64,000 nt of DNA from Heterodera schachtii (Eukaryota > Nematoda > Chromadorea > Rhabditida > Heteroderidae), in assembly GCA_023374025.1 (NCBI GenBank), contig SIJG01000023.1, forward strand, positions 1,053,382-1,117,381, given 5' to 3'. The translations under genes and the position numbers were made by a program. A model generated the notes under the pieces. It worked only from the letters and a program-made list of their open reading frames with translations, did not search any database and was not told the origin of the DNA. Of this stretch, positions 1-12,600 are shown piece by piece; position 1 is the stretch's first letter, and each line of letters starts with the position of its first letter.

Positions 1-94
1 AGTATTTGAACACTTTTGAAAATTGTGACTTTAGGTTGGAGACATATTTATCAATTAAAAATGTAAATATTCACACAATTGTAATTAAAATACC

Positions 95-2362
95 TTAATT
101 TGGCGCTTTCAATTTCTTCAGTGGCCTTTCCACCGATTTTCGCAGCTTTCCTCCGGCGAACAGTCCATCAAACTGCGAAGCGCAACGAAAACGAACTACA
201 AAACGTGAGGAGACAAATTAACGTAAACAACAGTTTACATTTTTCAAAAAAAAATACGAAAAATGGCACATTTTAGGGGTGCACTACGTTCCCCCAATCA
301 AGTAAAAAAAATTTTTTTAATTATCGCGAAGGGGGGGGGATAATTTTTAATGTAAATGTGAATGTGTTAACCTCTCTCATCATAGGTGTGGGGATAATTT
401 TTTATGTAAAAATTAATGTGTGTTCACTAGGGTTCGAGCCCCGCCCCCGTCCCCGGGGACGGGACAGGTTTTTGGGGCTCACCCCCGTCCCCGTCCCCGT
501 GATTCAGACCTGAAAAATACACCCCTGAGAATGACATATTTGTGGATAAAAGGCAAAAAATTTATAAATTTTAATTTTTTATCCATTTGACAAATTTTAT
601 GAAATAAAGTGAATTTTATTTTCATTTTAAATATATTTGTGGATTACTGGTTAGTGGTTCAACATTAACAGTCCTTTTTGTTATGAGTTCGACACCGGCT
701 GACGTTTTCTTTTGATTTTATTTTTTTTTTCAATTAATACAGGGTTTTTCTTTATGTTCTTATTTCTAAGAAATGTTCTAATTTGTGGTAATGCATTATT
801 TTTGGAAAAATGTGCCACAAAAAATGTTAAAAATCTGATTTAGTGATCCCGAATGCACTGAATTTTACGATTTGCTTATTTCCTCCCCAAAAGAACGAAT
901 AAATTGTAAAAATATTTGAAGCAATTTTGCAACCCTGGATTAATAGACAAAAATATCCATAAAAATTGACTATTTTTGGCATACCGTATATGCTCTAATT
1001 ATCCCCCTGTCTCCATTAATCCCACTGTCTCCATTAATCCCCCCCTTTCTGAGGAGGTTGAACAATAATCCCCCCGTCTCCTTTTATCCCCCCGGGGGGA
1101 TAAATGGAATTTTATTCTTTCGAAAAATTTAATAAAAATTTATTAATTCAAAATCGAAACTCATTTAAATGTTTAATAAACATGAAAAAATAATACAAAA
1201 AATCACAGACCCCCTCCCTCCCCCTCACAATCAGAATGATGCCTCAGAATCGGACGACACCCAACTCGTACTAGGCCAACTCGTACTGCCCCAACTCGTA
1301 TTGTTGTTCGACAAAAAAATCGTCATAACTTTTGCAAAGGTCGACCAAATTAAACATTCTTGGTATCATTCGATAGCCCTTAGAATTCTCTACCTACCTG
1401 CACTTCAGTTCGAGTTGGGGCAGTACGAGTTGGGTTTTACCCTCAGAATCACCATATATGCAGGGATTCTGATGCCTTAACAAAGTCCTAACCAAAATCT
1501 AATTTCACATTCTTAATTAGCGCCCTAATATACCCCTAAAGACATATAAAATTTCGGGTTTTCCTGTTTTTTAATTTATGAAAACTCTAACATTGTCCAA
1601 CCCTGAAGCGATGATGAATTTCCAAAAATTAGCGTAAATTTCACGGGCTCAAAAATGAAAAAATTTAAAAACAAATTCCAAATTTTCTGAAGGGTTTTCT
1701 CAAAATTTTGTAAATATTTGACATTTTTCAAATTTTTGATGTAAAATTCATAAATTCATTAACAAAACTGCAATAAAAATATTTTTTTTTGACGCGATTA
1801 CATTTTTTGACGAAATGTTCAAAAAAATTTAAAAAATTTACCACTAAATAAATCTGTCGAAAAATAATCCCCCCGTCTCCATTTATCCCCCCGTATCTAA
1901 TAATCCCCCCCTTTCTGGGGAGGTTGAACAATAATCCCCCCGGGGGGATAATTAGAGCATTTACGGTATTTGTAATCCCTAAATTTGGTCATTTTTTAGA
2001 CAAAATCTGTGCAATTATACCAAAAAGAATTAAATCGAGGCGATATATCGAATAAAGGAATGTGGAACCAAACACATCATTCAAAAAAAATTAATTTTTG
2101 TGAAATTTTTTGGAGCTAATTAAACGCAAACCCCCGCCCCCGGGGGCGAGTCATTTGGTCTCCCCCGTCCCCGCCCCCGCGACTCTGACCCCCGCAATCC
2201 CCCGCCCCCGTGAAAAGCCACCCCCGCCCACGGGGCTCGAACCCTAGTGTTCACCTCTTTCTGAAGAAGTTCCTCATTCTCTACCGATCGCGGTGGCGAC
2301 GGCGTTCGGGAAGGAGAGGGCGACTTGCTGCTCCTCTCTCCACTGTGTTGCTGATCACGCAT
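95..2362 (-). CDS. Small Ser/Pro/Arg-rich protein, two exons, transposon-filled intron
   Basis: Model: exon 1 2255..2362, exon 2 95..172, both phase 0, 61 residues. Exon 1 starts at an ATG and encodes MRDQQHSGERSS followed by an SPSPSRTPSPPR stretch typical of disordered phospho-regulated regions, ending ENEELLQKE. The donor is GTGAAC. Exon 2 follows a CGCAG acceptor and encodes FDGLFAGGKLRK then SVERPLKKLKAPN and a stop, a basic tail that could act as a nuclear signal (inference). I do not recognise a family. The 2-kb intron is almost entirely an inserted element at 428..2246. A further upstream exon cannot be excluded, but the run before the ATG is a pyrimidine tract without coding character. 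An alternative acceptor at TTTGTAG upstream of exon 2 gives a less convincing frame. Confidence 0.5.
648..696 (+). repeat. Possible tRNA-derived SINE head
   Basis: TGGTTAGTGG at 648 resembles a Pol III A box and GTTCGACACC at 687 resembles a B box, with normal spacing. No tRNA fold was built, so this is either a SINE relic or chance. Confidence 0.2.
984..1966. mobile_element. Nested inverted-repeat element, TA target
   Basis: Left end CCGTATATGCTCTAATTATC and right end GATAATTAGAGCATTTACGG are inverted copies with one mismatch, flanked by TA on both sides (982..983, 1967..1968). This suggests a Tc1/mariner-type MITE. Inside both ends are blocks of ATAATCCCCCC and TTTCTGAGGAGGTTGAACAA type. 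A smaller element at 46716..46826 has the same CCGTATTT/AAATACGG style ends between TA dinucleotides. Confidence 0.5.
1276..1433. repeat. Short foldback, 23-bp perfect arms
   Basis: 1276..1298 and 1411..1433 are perfect inverted copies containing CCAACTCGTACTGCCC. The loop carries the ATAACTTTT and GGTATCATTCGATAGCCCTT signature that recurs in other palindromic repeats of this window (33192..33653, 48266..48630). Confidence 0.6.
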
Positions 2363-3122
2363 GGACGGTAAAAAAGAAAAAAAAGCGGCAATAAATATTT
2401 TAATTGATAATTATTGGCGTTCTGTTAGTTTTCCTTTTTATCTTTGTTTCTCCAAATTTTATGCACTATCTCTTCATTTTAAAAGTGTAAAAAACAACAT
2501 TTACTCCGCTCTATAGAACTTTTTTTCACCTTACAGATTTTCCTTAAATTTTGCATATCGATAGAGAAAAAATTCTGCATCGATTAATACATTTAAATTT
2601 TTTCAAAAGTTATAAAAAAATAAATAATTTGATATCGGGGTCGGGCCCTATAGAATTGGAATGCGATTTTTTTTTTTATTCAATTTTCAATCCTGACGAA
2701 TGGCAGTTGGGGGTGAGTGAGTTCATCTTTCTTTTAATCTTTCAATTTAAAAAACATGTTCGAAAATTGAAAGTCCGGGATTCGAAATTGGTCAAAATAA
2801 ATGTCTGATTGTGACCAGCGACCCTGAAAACACACATACCTGAGCATTTTTTAAGATTTTTTACGGACAAATCTGATTTTTATTACTTTGTCAAGCACAC
2901 ATTCGCGACAATTTGAGTTTTAAGCACATGAAAATAATTTCCAAAAATTCTTACAGCTAATCAGATCTCAGGAAATCGCGAAATTTACACTAAAAACAAA
3001 ATTTATTTTGATCATTGCAACAGAAAAATATTTTATGTGCACCTTAAAATAGCATAAAATCATTTTCCAATTCAATAAATTCAAATTGATCGATCATTTC
3101 TTAACAACACTTTCATTCACTT

Positions 3123-4690
3123 CTACTGATCACTTGGGCCGGGAGTCGTGTCGAAAAGTCTAAAAACAAAATAAATAATTTGAATTTTGAGTAATTTATT
3201 CGCTGACCCGTCACCGATGTCATCCTTAACACAAATTTCAATGTCAATTTGATTCCGCGGTTCATAAATTTGCCAGCCAATCGCTTCCTCTTCCCATTTT
3301 GTCCATTTGCTTTTGTCTCGCGCAATTGGACAACGGATCAGCAGAAAACAGTCGTCATATTTAGTTTCTTTCAATGCCAATTGTTCCCGAGTCATTTCGT
3401 TGGTCAGATCAAAAGGCACAACGAAGTCGAAGTCTTCAAAAGGCAAGCAAATGACGACAATGAAATTGACGGGGGAAGAAGCCGAGGCAAAAGCCTAAAA
3501 TTCGGGAAAATTGGTTAAGTAATAAATGACAAAAGATGGGCACTTTTACGGTTGGGGACCGACACAAAAACCCAAAGATGGGAACGGCACTTAGCCAATT
3601 AATAATAAATGCCAACAGATGGGAACGGGACGTTTTTGCTTCGAAAATGTCTTTAGGTGAAAAATAACTTTTTTGTATTTTTTTTTTGTAAGCGAACCCA
3701 AAAGCGTAAAAGTGCCAAATAAATTAATTCGTAAGGCACCGCTTTGAAGCCTTCAATATTCGTCGCCAAATTCCCAACATAAGTGCACAAATCGAACTTC
3801 AACACTTTTGGCACATTGATTTGGAGTGGAGTGAAAAGCCATTTGGCCACCGCTTGTCCATCCGATGCCGCGGCACTGTCATCGGCCGGAAATTCGGTGA
3901 AGAGATCGTCGGCATCAGCATAGAATTTGACAATGCGTAACAGCGGCAAATCATTGAGAATTGACGGGACAAAATGTCGCAAACGGCAGAAAGTGTTGTC
4001 GGACAATCGCAAGCCACGAATGTTTTCTCCCAGCAATGGCCAAATGTTGCGCAAAATGAACTCCAAAGTGCGGTCACTCGTCGGATCGATGGACAAATTG
4101 ATTTGACAGGCGGCGAAAATTTGACGAAAACGGCGAAGAAAAGCGATGGCATTTTGGTCGAAGTAACTGAAAATAAATGGGAAATGTTGCCTAAAATTTT
4201 ATATTTAGCCAATCTTACGAGATATCGATGCGTTCGAACCCGATGACTTTGCGTGGCAATTGAATTTGCGGAATTGGCATTGGTTTACCATTGTAATTGA
4301 CAATTTTCATTTCCTTGGTGCCATTCTCTCCAATTTTGCTTCGAATTTGAATAAATTTCAATGTCCATTTGCGCGTTTTGAAGTGTTCGTCCACATAAAA
4401 GTCAAATCGGTGGCTGATCATTGAAATGCCAAGGCCAAGTTGAGAAGGCTCAAGCAAATCGAACACACAAAGCCAACAGTCGGCGGAGATGAAGCTGAAA
4501 AATTAAATTTCAAATTTTTGAAATTTATTTGGTTTTTACATTTTCTTTTTTCGTGGTTTTTTGAAACGCTCCCAATAAAACCAAAGAATGGCGCAACAGC
4601 CGACAAACATTGGCACACCAAACAGACTAAAAAATGAGAAGGAAATGGCAAAATTGTGAAGAATAACATATATAAAACGTACAGAATCAT
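3123..4690 (-). CDS. Family F copy 1, F-box-like protein with membrane-anchor lead
   Basis: Exons 4683..4690, 4540..4626, 4219..4494, 3740..4166, 3208..3494, 3123..3159; all phases agree, giving about 373 residues. The lead is a micro-exon (Met-Ile) joined to a segment containing PMFVGCCAILWFYWERFKK, a hydrophobic helix ended by a Lys/Arg cluster (single-pass anchor, inferred). The F-box-like segment follows in exon 3, with DCWLCVFDLL and DEHFKTRKW. The reading frame is intact, but the protein stops at ...TPGPSDQ because the usual QQK tail meets a TAG. The donor after the micro-exon is GTACGT. An upstream start inside 4690..4790 is open but would keep intron-like sequence. Confidence 0.7.
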
Positions 4691-5072
4691 TTTTGAAGGA
4701 ATTGTCAGGGAGAAAAATTCGGAGAAAGGGACGAAAATAAATTAAATGACGAATGGAAAATAATAATGAAAAGCGGCGGAGGAGGAGCAACCACTTTTAT
4801 ACTAATTTTTTTTTTAATTATGTGGATTAAAACATGTTTTTTCGGCGCATATGCTATGAAGAAAAGGGCTCAAAAATAGCATTTTTACGTTAAATACCAG
4901 TGCTTATTTTGGTGCCGGCCCTACCAGGACCGGGACATGGTTTTTGATAATTCCGGGACCTGGAAAACCAGGATTTCCAGGACTGATCCCGCTCAACTCT
5001 ATTCAAAATCGAAAACTCTGATCACAGACTTTTGCAGTTTCTAGGGCCCGATTTTTTCTCGATAAAAATTAG

Positions 5073-5080
5073 TATAAAAG
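5073..5080 (+). promoter_or_regulatory. TATA box of soluble-lead promoter
   Basis: TATAAAAG sits 350 bp before the ATG of copy 2, in a block of roughly 5040..5260 that also occurs inverted upstream of copy 14 (about 59500..59700, TATA at 59646..59653). Conservation of the block at two distant copies supports a promoter. Confidence 0.45.
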
Positions 5081-5429
5081 ACAGAGAAAAATGGCAATGA
5101 CTGTCATTTTTTCTACAAAAATATTGGCTAATAATTCAGGCGAATGCCATACAAAATGTTTCATTCTTTGCTTTTGAGCCCCTCCATATTATTGCTTCTA
5201 AAATGACAATTGCTCTTTTCATTTTGTTTGTGCATAGTTTAATTTTAACTGAATTAAATTTTTTTTTTCACATAGAAAAAACGAAAATTATTCTATTTAA
5301 ATTAACATTTTAATGATTTTTCCTCTTATTTTTTTGTAAATAAATGCTTATTTAACCTAATTTTGTTCAGTTTTACTAAGCTATTTTAAATCCATCGAAA
5401 ACTGTCTCTTAATAATTTGCCCCGACAAA

Positions 5430-7396
5430 ATGGCAGACAATGGAAATGAAGCGGACGAAGAGATGGCAAAAGCAATGTAAAATTAAAATGCCAATTTTCA
5501 ATTTTAAATTTTGTTTTCCCTTTTTTCAGCTTCATCTCTTCCGATTGTTGGCTTTGTGTGTTTGAATTGCTTCCGACTTCACAACTTGGCCTTGGAATTG
5601 CGATGATCAGTCACCGTTTCGACTTTTACGTCGATGAACACTTCAGAACCCGCAAATGGACATTGGGAAATATTCAAATTCGAAGCAAAATTGGAGAGAA
5701 TGGCACCAAGGAAATGGAAATTGCCAATTCCAAATGGAAATCATTGCCAATTCCTCAAATTCAATTGCCACGCAAAGTCAGCGGATTCCAATGGATCGAG
5801 ATCAAGTAAAATCGATGCTAAATTAATTCTTGACAACATTCCCATTCATTTTCAGACACATCGACCGCAATGTCATCGCTTTTGTCCACCATTTTCGCCA
5901 ACTTTTCGCCGCCTATCAAATTAATTTGGCCATCCACACGACCACTGATCGCATTTCGGAGTTCCTTTTGCGCACCATTTGGCCAAAGCTCGGAAAAAAT
6001 ATTTATGGCATGAATTTGTCCGTCACATTTTTCCACAATTTGCGTAAATTCGCCCCGTCAATTCTCAACGATTGTCCATCGCTTCGTTTTGTCAATTTCT
6101 ATTTTGACAAACTCTTCACCGGATTCCCATGCGATGACAATGCCATGGCATCGGATGGACAAGTATTGGCCAAATGGCTTTTCACTCCCCGTCCTGACAA
6201 TGTGCCAAAAGTGTTCAAATGTGCGTTAAACACGGATGATGGGGATTGGTCATCGAATATGGAAGCGTTCAAAGCGGTGCTTTCATCTATCTTTTGTTTT
6301 TCTTAACCAATTTTCCCATATTTTAGGCTTTTGCCTCCGCTTCTTCACCCGCCAATTTCGGTACTTCCGGGTTATGTCGCCCCCCCTCAAAAAAATTCCA
6401 AAATTTGTAATTTGGGGTTTCCAACGTCGCTGATCACGAATATGATATTTATTTTAACATCTGGTGACTTTTAATCATAGATTTGACAAAATATCTATAA
6501 TTTAGAAAAATATTTAAAATTCAATTGCCGAGCCCGATGAAGAATCCCGGCATTTTTCAGAAATTCAGCAGCGCTCAATTCATTCGCGCAGTGCGGAAGA
6601 AGAGATTCGAAATTATACGGCATTTTTGGCCAATTTTTTTTGTGGTTGTTTAGAGGATTTGGGACAAAAGAGTGCAAGGAATGATCGGACCCCCCCCCCC
6701 CCTCCCCCTGCCCAGTTTTGGCCAATTGGGGACAGAAAAGCGCATAAATTAATTTTACAATTTTCACACATAAATTATTTTTGTGGCGGCAGGACGCTAA
6801 GCGACGAAATGTTGATGAATTTGACGAGATTTTGCGCAATATCGAAGCCTTTATGCCACCTGTCTGACTCTTTTCATGATTTAATTCAATTTTAATATTT
6901 TTCTAAAATCATAGATATTTTGTCAAATCTATGATTAAAAGTCATCAGATGTTAAAATAAATATCATATTCGTGATCAGCGACGTTGGAAACCCCAAATT
7001 ACAAATTTTGGAATTTTTTTGAGGGGGGGCGACATAACCCGGAAGTACCCCAATTTCATTGTCGTCATTTGGATTCGATTGCCTTTTGCTGATTCCGTTG
7101 TGCCATTTGATCTGACCAACGAAATGACTCGCGAACAATTGGCATTCAAAAAGATGAACGATCTCTTTTTTTTGTTGGTCCGTTGTCCAATTGCGCGAGA
7201 CGCGAGCAAATGGGCAAAATGGGAAAAGGAAGCGATTGGATGGGATATTGATTTGCAATGGAACAGAATTGACATTCACATTTTTCGTGAGAAACACATC
7301 GGAGACGGGTCAGCGAAGATTTTTCAAAATTCAATTTATTGCGTTTCTATTTTCAGTCTTCTCGACTCAACTCCCGGCCCAAGTGATAAACAGTAG
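5430..7396 (+). pseudogene. Family F copy 2, soluble lead, exon 4 split by transposon
   Basis: Exons 5430..5476 (MADNGNEADEEMAKA), 5530..5805, 5856..6276, then exon 4 starting at 6327 and resuming after 7049, ending 7308, and exon 5 7357..7396 (stop after DKQ). Exon 4 is interrupted after the codons for ...SPANF by a 690-bp foldback with a CCAATTTC target duplication. Removing the element and one repeat copy would restore the family frame, so the copy was open when hit. All splice sites survive. Unless the element is spliced out, which I cannot show, the mRNA would be truncated in the C-terminal third. Confidence 0.75.
6360..7049. mobile_element. Foldback MITE in exon 4 of copy 2, 8-bp TSD
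   Basis: Ends GGTACTTCCGGGTTATGTCG and its inverted copy, flanked by CCAATTTC at 6352..6359 and 7050..7057. The arms extend well beyond 100 bp and include the shared core GTCGCTGATCACGAATATGA. The middle (about 6530..6890) is unique, with a C-run. It belongs with the elements at 15834, 42784 and 57492. Confidence 0.85.
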
Positions 7397-7611
7397 AAGT
7401 GAATGAATGAATGAATTGTTAAGAAGTGATCGACCAATTTGAATTATGAATTGTTGACCTGCTCATAAAAATGTTTTTTTTTCTGTTTGAATGATCCTCA
7501 TTAGGATCATTTTTTTATGTAAATACATATATTTTTTTCCTGGATTCTCCATAGCCTAATTAGTAGGAAAAACACTTTCTTTTTTGTGTTTGCGAACAAA
7601 AGTTGGGACCT

Positions 7612-8125
7612 TTATTTACATATTTTTACATATTTTCGGATTTTTCTACATATTACATATGTACATATTTATATACATATTTTGGACTTTTTCGCATTTT
7701 TTCGTACATATTTTGCATTTTTTGAGAATTTTTAGGGAATTTTTTTATGAAATACCCCCAAAAATATCCAAAATTTCGCAATTTTTTTCAAAAATTTTGA
7801 GCAATTTAAAGAAATTTTTTGCGAAAAGCAAAAATTTTTTTGGAAAATGTGCCCCAAAAAAATAGTTTTTTTTTTTCAAAAATGGAATACCAAAGATTAA
7901 TTTTTAAATTACTAAAAATAATTTTAAGCCTATTTAGGTCATTTTTATGGCAATTTGTGCCTATTTCACCCTTTAGAAAGAATTTTTTTCCAAAAAATCA
8001 CCATTTAAAAATTTTTATTTACATATTTTAGTACATATTTCTGGATTTTTGTACATATTTCATACATATTTCAATGTTTTTTATACATATTTTATTTACA
8101 TATTTCGCAATTTTTCTTACATAAA
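7612..8125. repeat. TACATATTT-rich repeat
   Basis: Both ends of this stretch carry many TACATATTT units in the same orientation, separated by poly-T-rich sequence. No convincing gene lies between 7400 and 9600. The 8.23-8.35 kb part has a CTCGAG/GAGACT motif set also seen at 48986..49115. Confidence 0.35.
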
Positions 8126-8499
8126 TAAATGATCCCTAATCCTCATAAATGTATTTGTGTTATGCGTGTCTTTAGGATACATTTAGATTTCTTGAAACTC
8201 GAATAAACTTAAGAATTTTTAATCATTAGGGGGTGTAAAAAAGTCTCGAAAACCGAGAACCTGAGACTTTTCTCGAGTCGATACCGAGACTCTCGAGCAT
8301 CGCTACGTCTCCGTCCGACCCCAGTTGTCCCCGGTCTCGAATATATCTATCTATAATATTATAAATATCTTTGTTTCTCATTTTGATTTTATAGTAAATA
8401 AATTATTCCCTTGAAAAGTGCGCTCAAATGTGCCAACTTTGTAAAAATTTAGCTAATTTTGTATATAAAAAAAATTTGCTCGAAAATTTTGACTCGTTT

Positions 8500-9600
8500 A
8501 TAATTGGGCCACTTCCCCACCCCCCTCTAATAGGTTGGCTGGTGTAAGTAACTGTTTTGTTCATCACACGCCCAAGTCATGTTGAGGCGTGAATCCGATC
8601 CAGTCAGTTCATCATCATCATTCATTGTGTGTGGTGGACGACGACGGTGAAGGCGATTTGTGCTCGCCAACCCATTGATCCCTCCCTCACTCTTCCCGGA
8701 TTCGTCGGCCCCACCAGACAGGCGGCAGAGGCGGTGGTCCGGACGGACTCTTTCAGGCGGAGGTGCGAAGATTGGGGGGGGCGGGGGGGGGGGCTGGTGG
8801 CGGAAGTGTAATTAATACCCCGAGCAAGGACTAATTAGTGAGTGCTCCAGTTGGGATCGGACAATTAAAAAAATTTGTTGGTGACGAAGCCCAGCGCCGT
8901 CGTCTTCCGTCGTCCATTGTCCACCCAACTAACTCCTCCGATATTTGCTCATTTGTTACGGGGGGGGGGGGGGGCTGTGTTTTGTTGGAAATGAGGACAC
9001 CCACGGACTGATCGGACGGGTGGGCGTGGAAAAATTTGGGCGAGAAAGTTGGTGCAAAAATTGTGCGAGTATTTTCTGTTTTGCTGCCACACGCCCCCCC
9101 CCCCCCTTCTCTCCCCTCTTGCGTCGTAAAATTTTTTAAATATTTTTTATTTGATTTTTTGAATTTGTGTCGTTAGGTCATTTTGATGGCTTAATAAATA
9201 AAAGAGAAAAAATGAAGAAATTTTTGTGGTATTATTCGATGACTTTATGTTTTGTTTATGTATTAACTGCAAAAATAAATAATTTTTTTTTGAAATTTCT
9301 CGAATTGAATGTTACCGTACACAGTTAGCATTACTGTATCAAGGTTTAGCAACTGTAGAAGCAAAACATTGACATGAAATTTTTACAGCGTTGAAAAATC
9401 ATTTTTTACATTTTACAACATTTATTATTTTTTTAAATTGCTAAATCTTAATAATTTAATAAACACTAAATGCAATAAAAATTTGATAAATTTGATTGGT
9501 TGCGAAAAAAGATGGCAATTTTTTTAAAAAACGAACAAGATACAGAAAGCCAAAAAACGCTTAAAATTTTTTTAGGGGTACCGTAAAACGGAAAAACATC
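8500..9600. other. GC-richer flank, no gene identified
   Basis: 8.5-9.1 kb is markedly richer in G/C than its surroundings, with G-runs and C-runs that invite assembly error. Short frames exist but none has matched splice sites or coding bias. It may include the promoter and 5' UTR of the Pro/Gly-rich gene that follows. Confidence 0.3.
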
Positions 9601-9604
9601 ATTT

Positions 9605-12600
9605 ATGGCAATGATCAACAACAACAGAAGAAGTGATCATCAGCAGCAGCACTTTGTCCTTTCAATATCGGACACTTTCAAAAAACAACGGCGACCCAAA
9701 AAATCAAAATCCAAAAATTGTTGCCAATTTTCGCTGTTTTTTGGGGTCGGCGAATGGCGACGGAGTGCCATTGTTTACGTGTCCACGCTGTTGTTGTGCC
9801 TGCTGTGCATAAACCAAAATTGTGTTGCACAAATTATTTACGACAGTCCGCCCGTTGGCGTTTCGGTGCGTGCCAAATTTTGAAAATTCGGGTTCCGACA
9901 CCGCAGGGCATTTCACCCTGTGGTTTTTCGACCGACTCACAATCCGAGGCTAAAACGGGACTGAAAAATACCGTTAACCGGCCAAACAGTTTCCACCGTA
10001 TCCGTTCCACTCGGATCATTCCCCTCTAGAAATGTTTTTTTGAATTTAAAAACAATTTTTCAAAAAAAAAAAACTGAAAGTTCTTCCGTGATTTTTTGGA
10101 AAAATTCTTTATAAAATTTGTCTACATTTTTTTAATTTTTAAATAAACGAAACTTATAAAAAAAAATTTGAAAATTTATAAATTTGAAATTTTTTAAATA
10201 TTTTGGGGACGAGAAGGCGAGCTGATTCTTCTCCATTTAACTGCTGGCCAATTTTTTTTGGCATTTTTTGGCAAATTTTTGTGTGATGCCATCAACCGAC
10301 ACACAATTGGTTACAATATGTTCTCAGTTGACACGACCTGTTCTGCCGTGGCTTGCACGTTACTTTGTCGGTGCCGGTGACCGTGAGCTGCACTTTTTGG
10401 ACGAGCCTCAACGCGGACTGAATCGGCCGCCACCGCCAGGCGGTGGCGGCGGCGGTGGGGGCGGAGGCGGTCCAGGAGGAGGCGGAGGACCACCAGCAGC
10501 GGGAGGATCTAGCGGTGGTGCGTTTTTATAATGGCATGACAGTTTAAATTATTTTATGCAAAACTCATGAACCAGGAGGGATTTGAGATAGCCGAGACAG
10601 CGGAGTCGGAATTTGGGATTCGGGATTGAAATTTCGGTTTTGCCGGAATTTAAATGCCGAACCCGTGAGTCAAATCCCGATTTTGTCGGGGTACCGAGTC
10701 CGGCCCCTTTTTTCAAAAAAGCCGGGATCGGGATCACGGGAAAATCCTGGTGGGATTGCGATCACGTCCGGGCTTTACAATGAACAAATTTTCATTTTTG
10801 GTAGGGCCACTTTTCAGTCACACAGTGTACTACCGTACCCAGGGACAGTATGGTCCGCCCAATTCCGCTTTCATTAAGGCGGTGGTGGTCCATCAATGGC
10901 TGCTGCGCAAGGGCCCGCCGGACGAGGAGGCGGTGCCGGTGGCGGTGCAGCAGCAGCGGATGCCCCCGCGGGGCCGCCTCCCTCCGCTTCGGCAGCGGCA
11001 TCATCAAACGGATCGCCGCCACCGTCTCCGCTCAGCGATGCGCAAACGGCACAGCTTAGGCAGTTACAGTACATGGCACAGCAAGTGCCCGTGCCGGTAT
11101 TGTCCGCGCCGGTGATGCCGCCAAAAGCATTTGCACCGCCGTTTCCGCCCCGCCCACTACCGTTGCCGTTGCGAGCGCGATTTGACTTGACAAGGGTTGC
11201 TTTTGCCCCAGGTAGTCAAATAAAAATCGCTAAGAGTCTTTTACCGTTACCGTAATCCTCTATTACCGTACACTCGTGTATAGTAATTCACAACGGAAAC
11301 CCTACTATACCTTTTTTTGGAAAAAACGGGACAGGCTATGGTGCTGATATTTGTACAAAAAGTTTTTCAATTTGCCTACCGGAATTTTGAATCTCAATAT
11401 TTGGTTTTGCCGCCCAAAAATTGTAACAAATTTTTCGGAATTTTCTCGCCGATATTTCACGAACCGGTCCATTCATTCTCTGATCTTGTGACTCTCACAG
11501 GAGGAATTCAATGCCATATGATTTTGGGGCTTTCTAATCTTTTCTGATCACTTGTCACTAATCACAGGCACCGCCTATCCAACTTTGACTCCAATCCCCG
11601 GCGCTTATGCGCGAGCGCCTCCCCCCGACTTGGCACCACCTGGAGCACCAGCAGTTGCACCCGCAGTGCCAGGTGTGGTCATGGTTGTCGTCAATAAATT
11701 TCATATAGGGAGAGGCACTCGAAAATTTTCAGAATTTTCGAGGATTAACCACACTTCGGCGGTGGGGTGCACTTCGGTCCCCCTCCCCGAAAATATAAAA
11801 AAAATATCAAGAAAATTTTAAATAATTTTTTAAAAGAAAATTTCAAGAAAAAAATTTTTGATAATTATTCTAGCGTTTTTTCCGAATTATGATTAATTGT
11901 ATAAATTCTTTCCAAATTTTTAAAGTTTTTCTTGATTTTTTTTCGGGAGAAACGTCAGGGGGGATCAAAACGAGCTGCTCCCGACTTCGGCGAGTTGTCA
12001 GCGAGTTCGGGACCAGAATCCCCAATTTTGGGCAAATTTCTGACCCCGTCCTGGCTCCGGCGCCTAATTTGCTCTCGAAGTCTTGATTGACCAATTTTGA
12101 TTGTTCAAGCATCATCGCCGCTAATGCCACCTCCTCCTGATGCTCCGTCACTTCCTCCCCATTCCCACTTTTTGCCGCCTCCCTTTCCGATGCCAATGCC
12201 ATTTATCGCTCCCGCGCCGGCACCCATTGCGGTGCCACCTCCGCCGCCAATGCCAGCTGTTTTCAACTTGCCCTATGCTTACGAGCCAATACCGGCAAGT
12301 TTATGCTCGCTCAATGCTAAGAAAAATTTCTGGAAAATTCCTTGTTTTACGTTCAAGAAACTCGACTTGGCAAATTTTTTAGGTTTTATAGTCCCCCCCC
12401 CCCCGCGCCTGTTTAAGAGGCTCGATTTGGGGTGGATTTTCCAATTTTGGGCCTGATCAAATGATTTTTGTCGCTGAATTTTCCTGAGCTTTTTTTTATT
12501 CTTATCTTTTTCGGTCCTGAATTACATCGACTGTGAATGCCTTGGTAGGAGAACGAATTTTTGAAAAATCGGATCCGGATTTAATTGGTTTTTAGCGGGA

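Larger units (their letters stand above)
428..2246. mobile_element. hAT-like non-autonomous transposon, 1.8 kb, 8-bp TSD
   Basis: Terminal inverted repeats start TAGGGTTCGAGCCCCG and end CGGGGCTCGAACCCTA. GTGTTCAC is duplicated directly outside both ends (420..427 and 2247..2254). An 8-bp target duplication with TAGGG ends fits the hAT superfamily. The sub-terminal DNA is C/G-rich repeats of CCCCGTCCCC type. No transposase frame was seen inside. The interior carries a second inverted-repeat element (984..1966), which itself contains a short foldback. Confidence 0.75.

Noticed and set aside
432..446. GGTTCGAGCC looks like a tRNA T-arm or Pol III B box
   Set aside because: It is the terminal inverted repeat of the 428..2246 element, repeated in inverse at 2231..2246, with no tRNA fold around it.
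3249..3518. Antisense frames opposite exon 4 of many copies (PSNRFLFPFCPFAFVSRNW type)
   Set aside because: They recur only because they are the reverse complement of the conserved LIRCPIARDESKW region.
8629..9139. GC-rich frames with Arg/Gly runs near 8.7 and 9.0 kb
   Set aside because: They depend on G- and C-homopolymers and show no matching splice phases.
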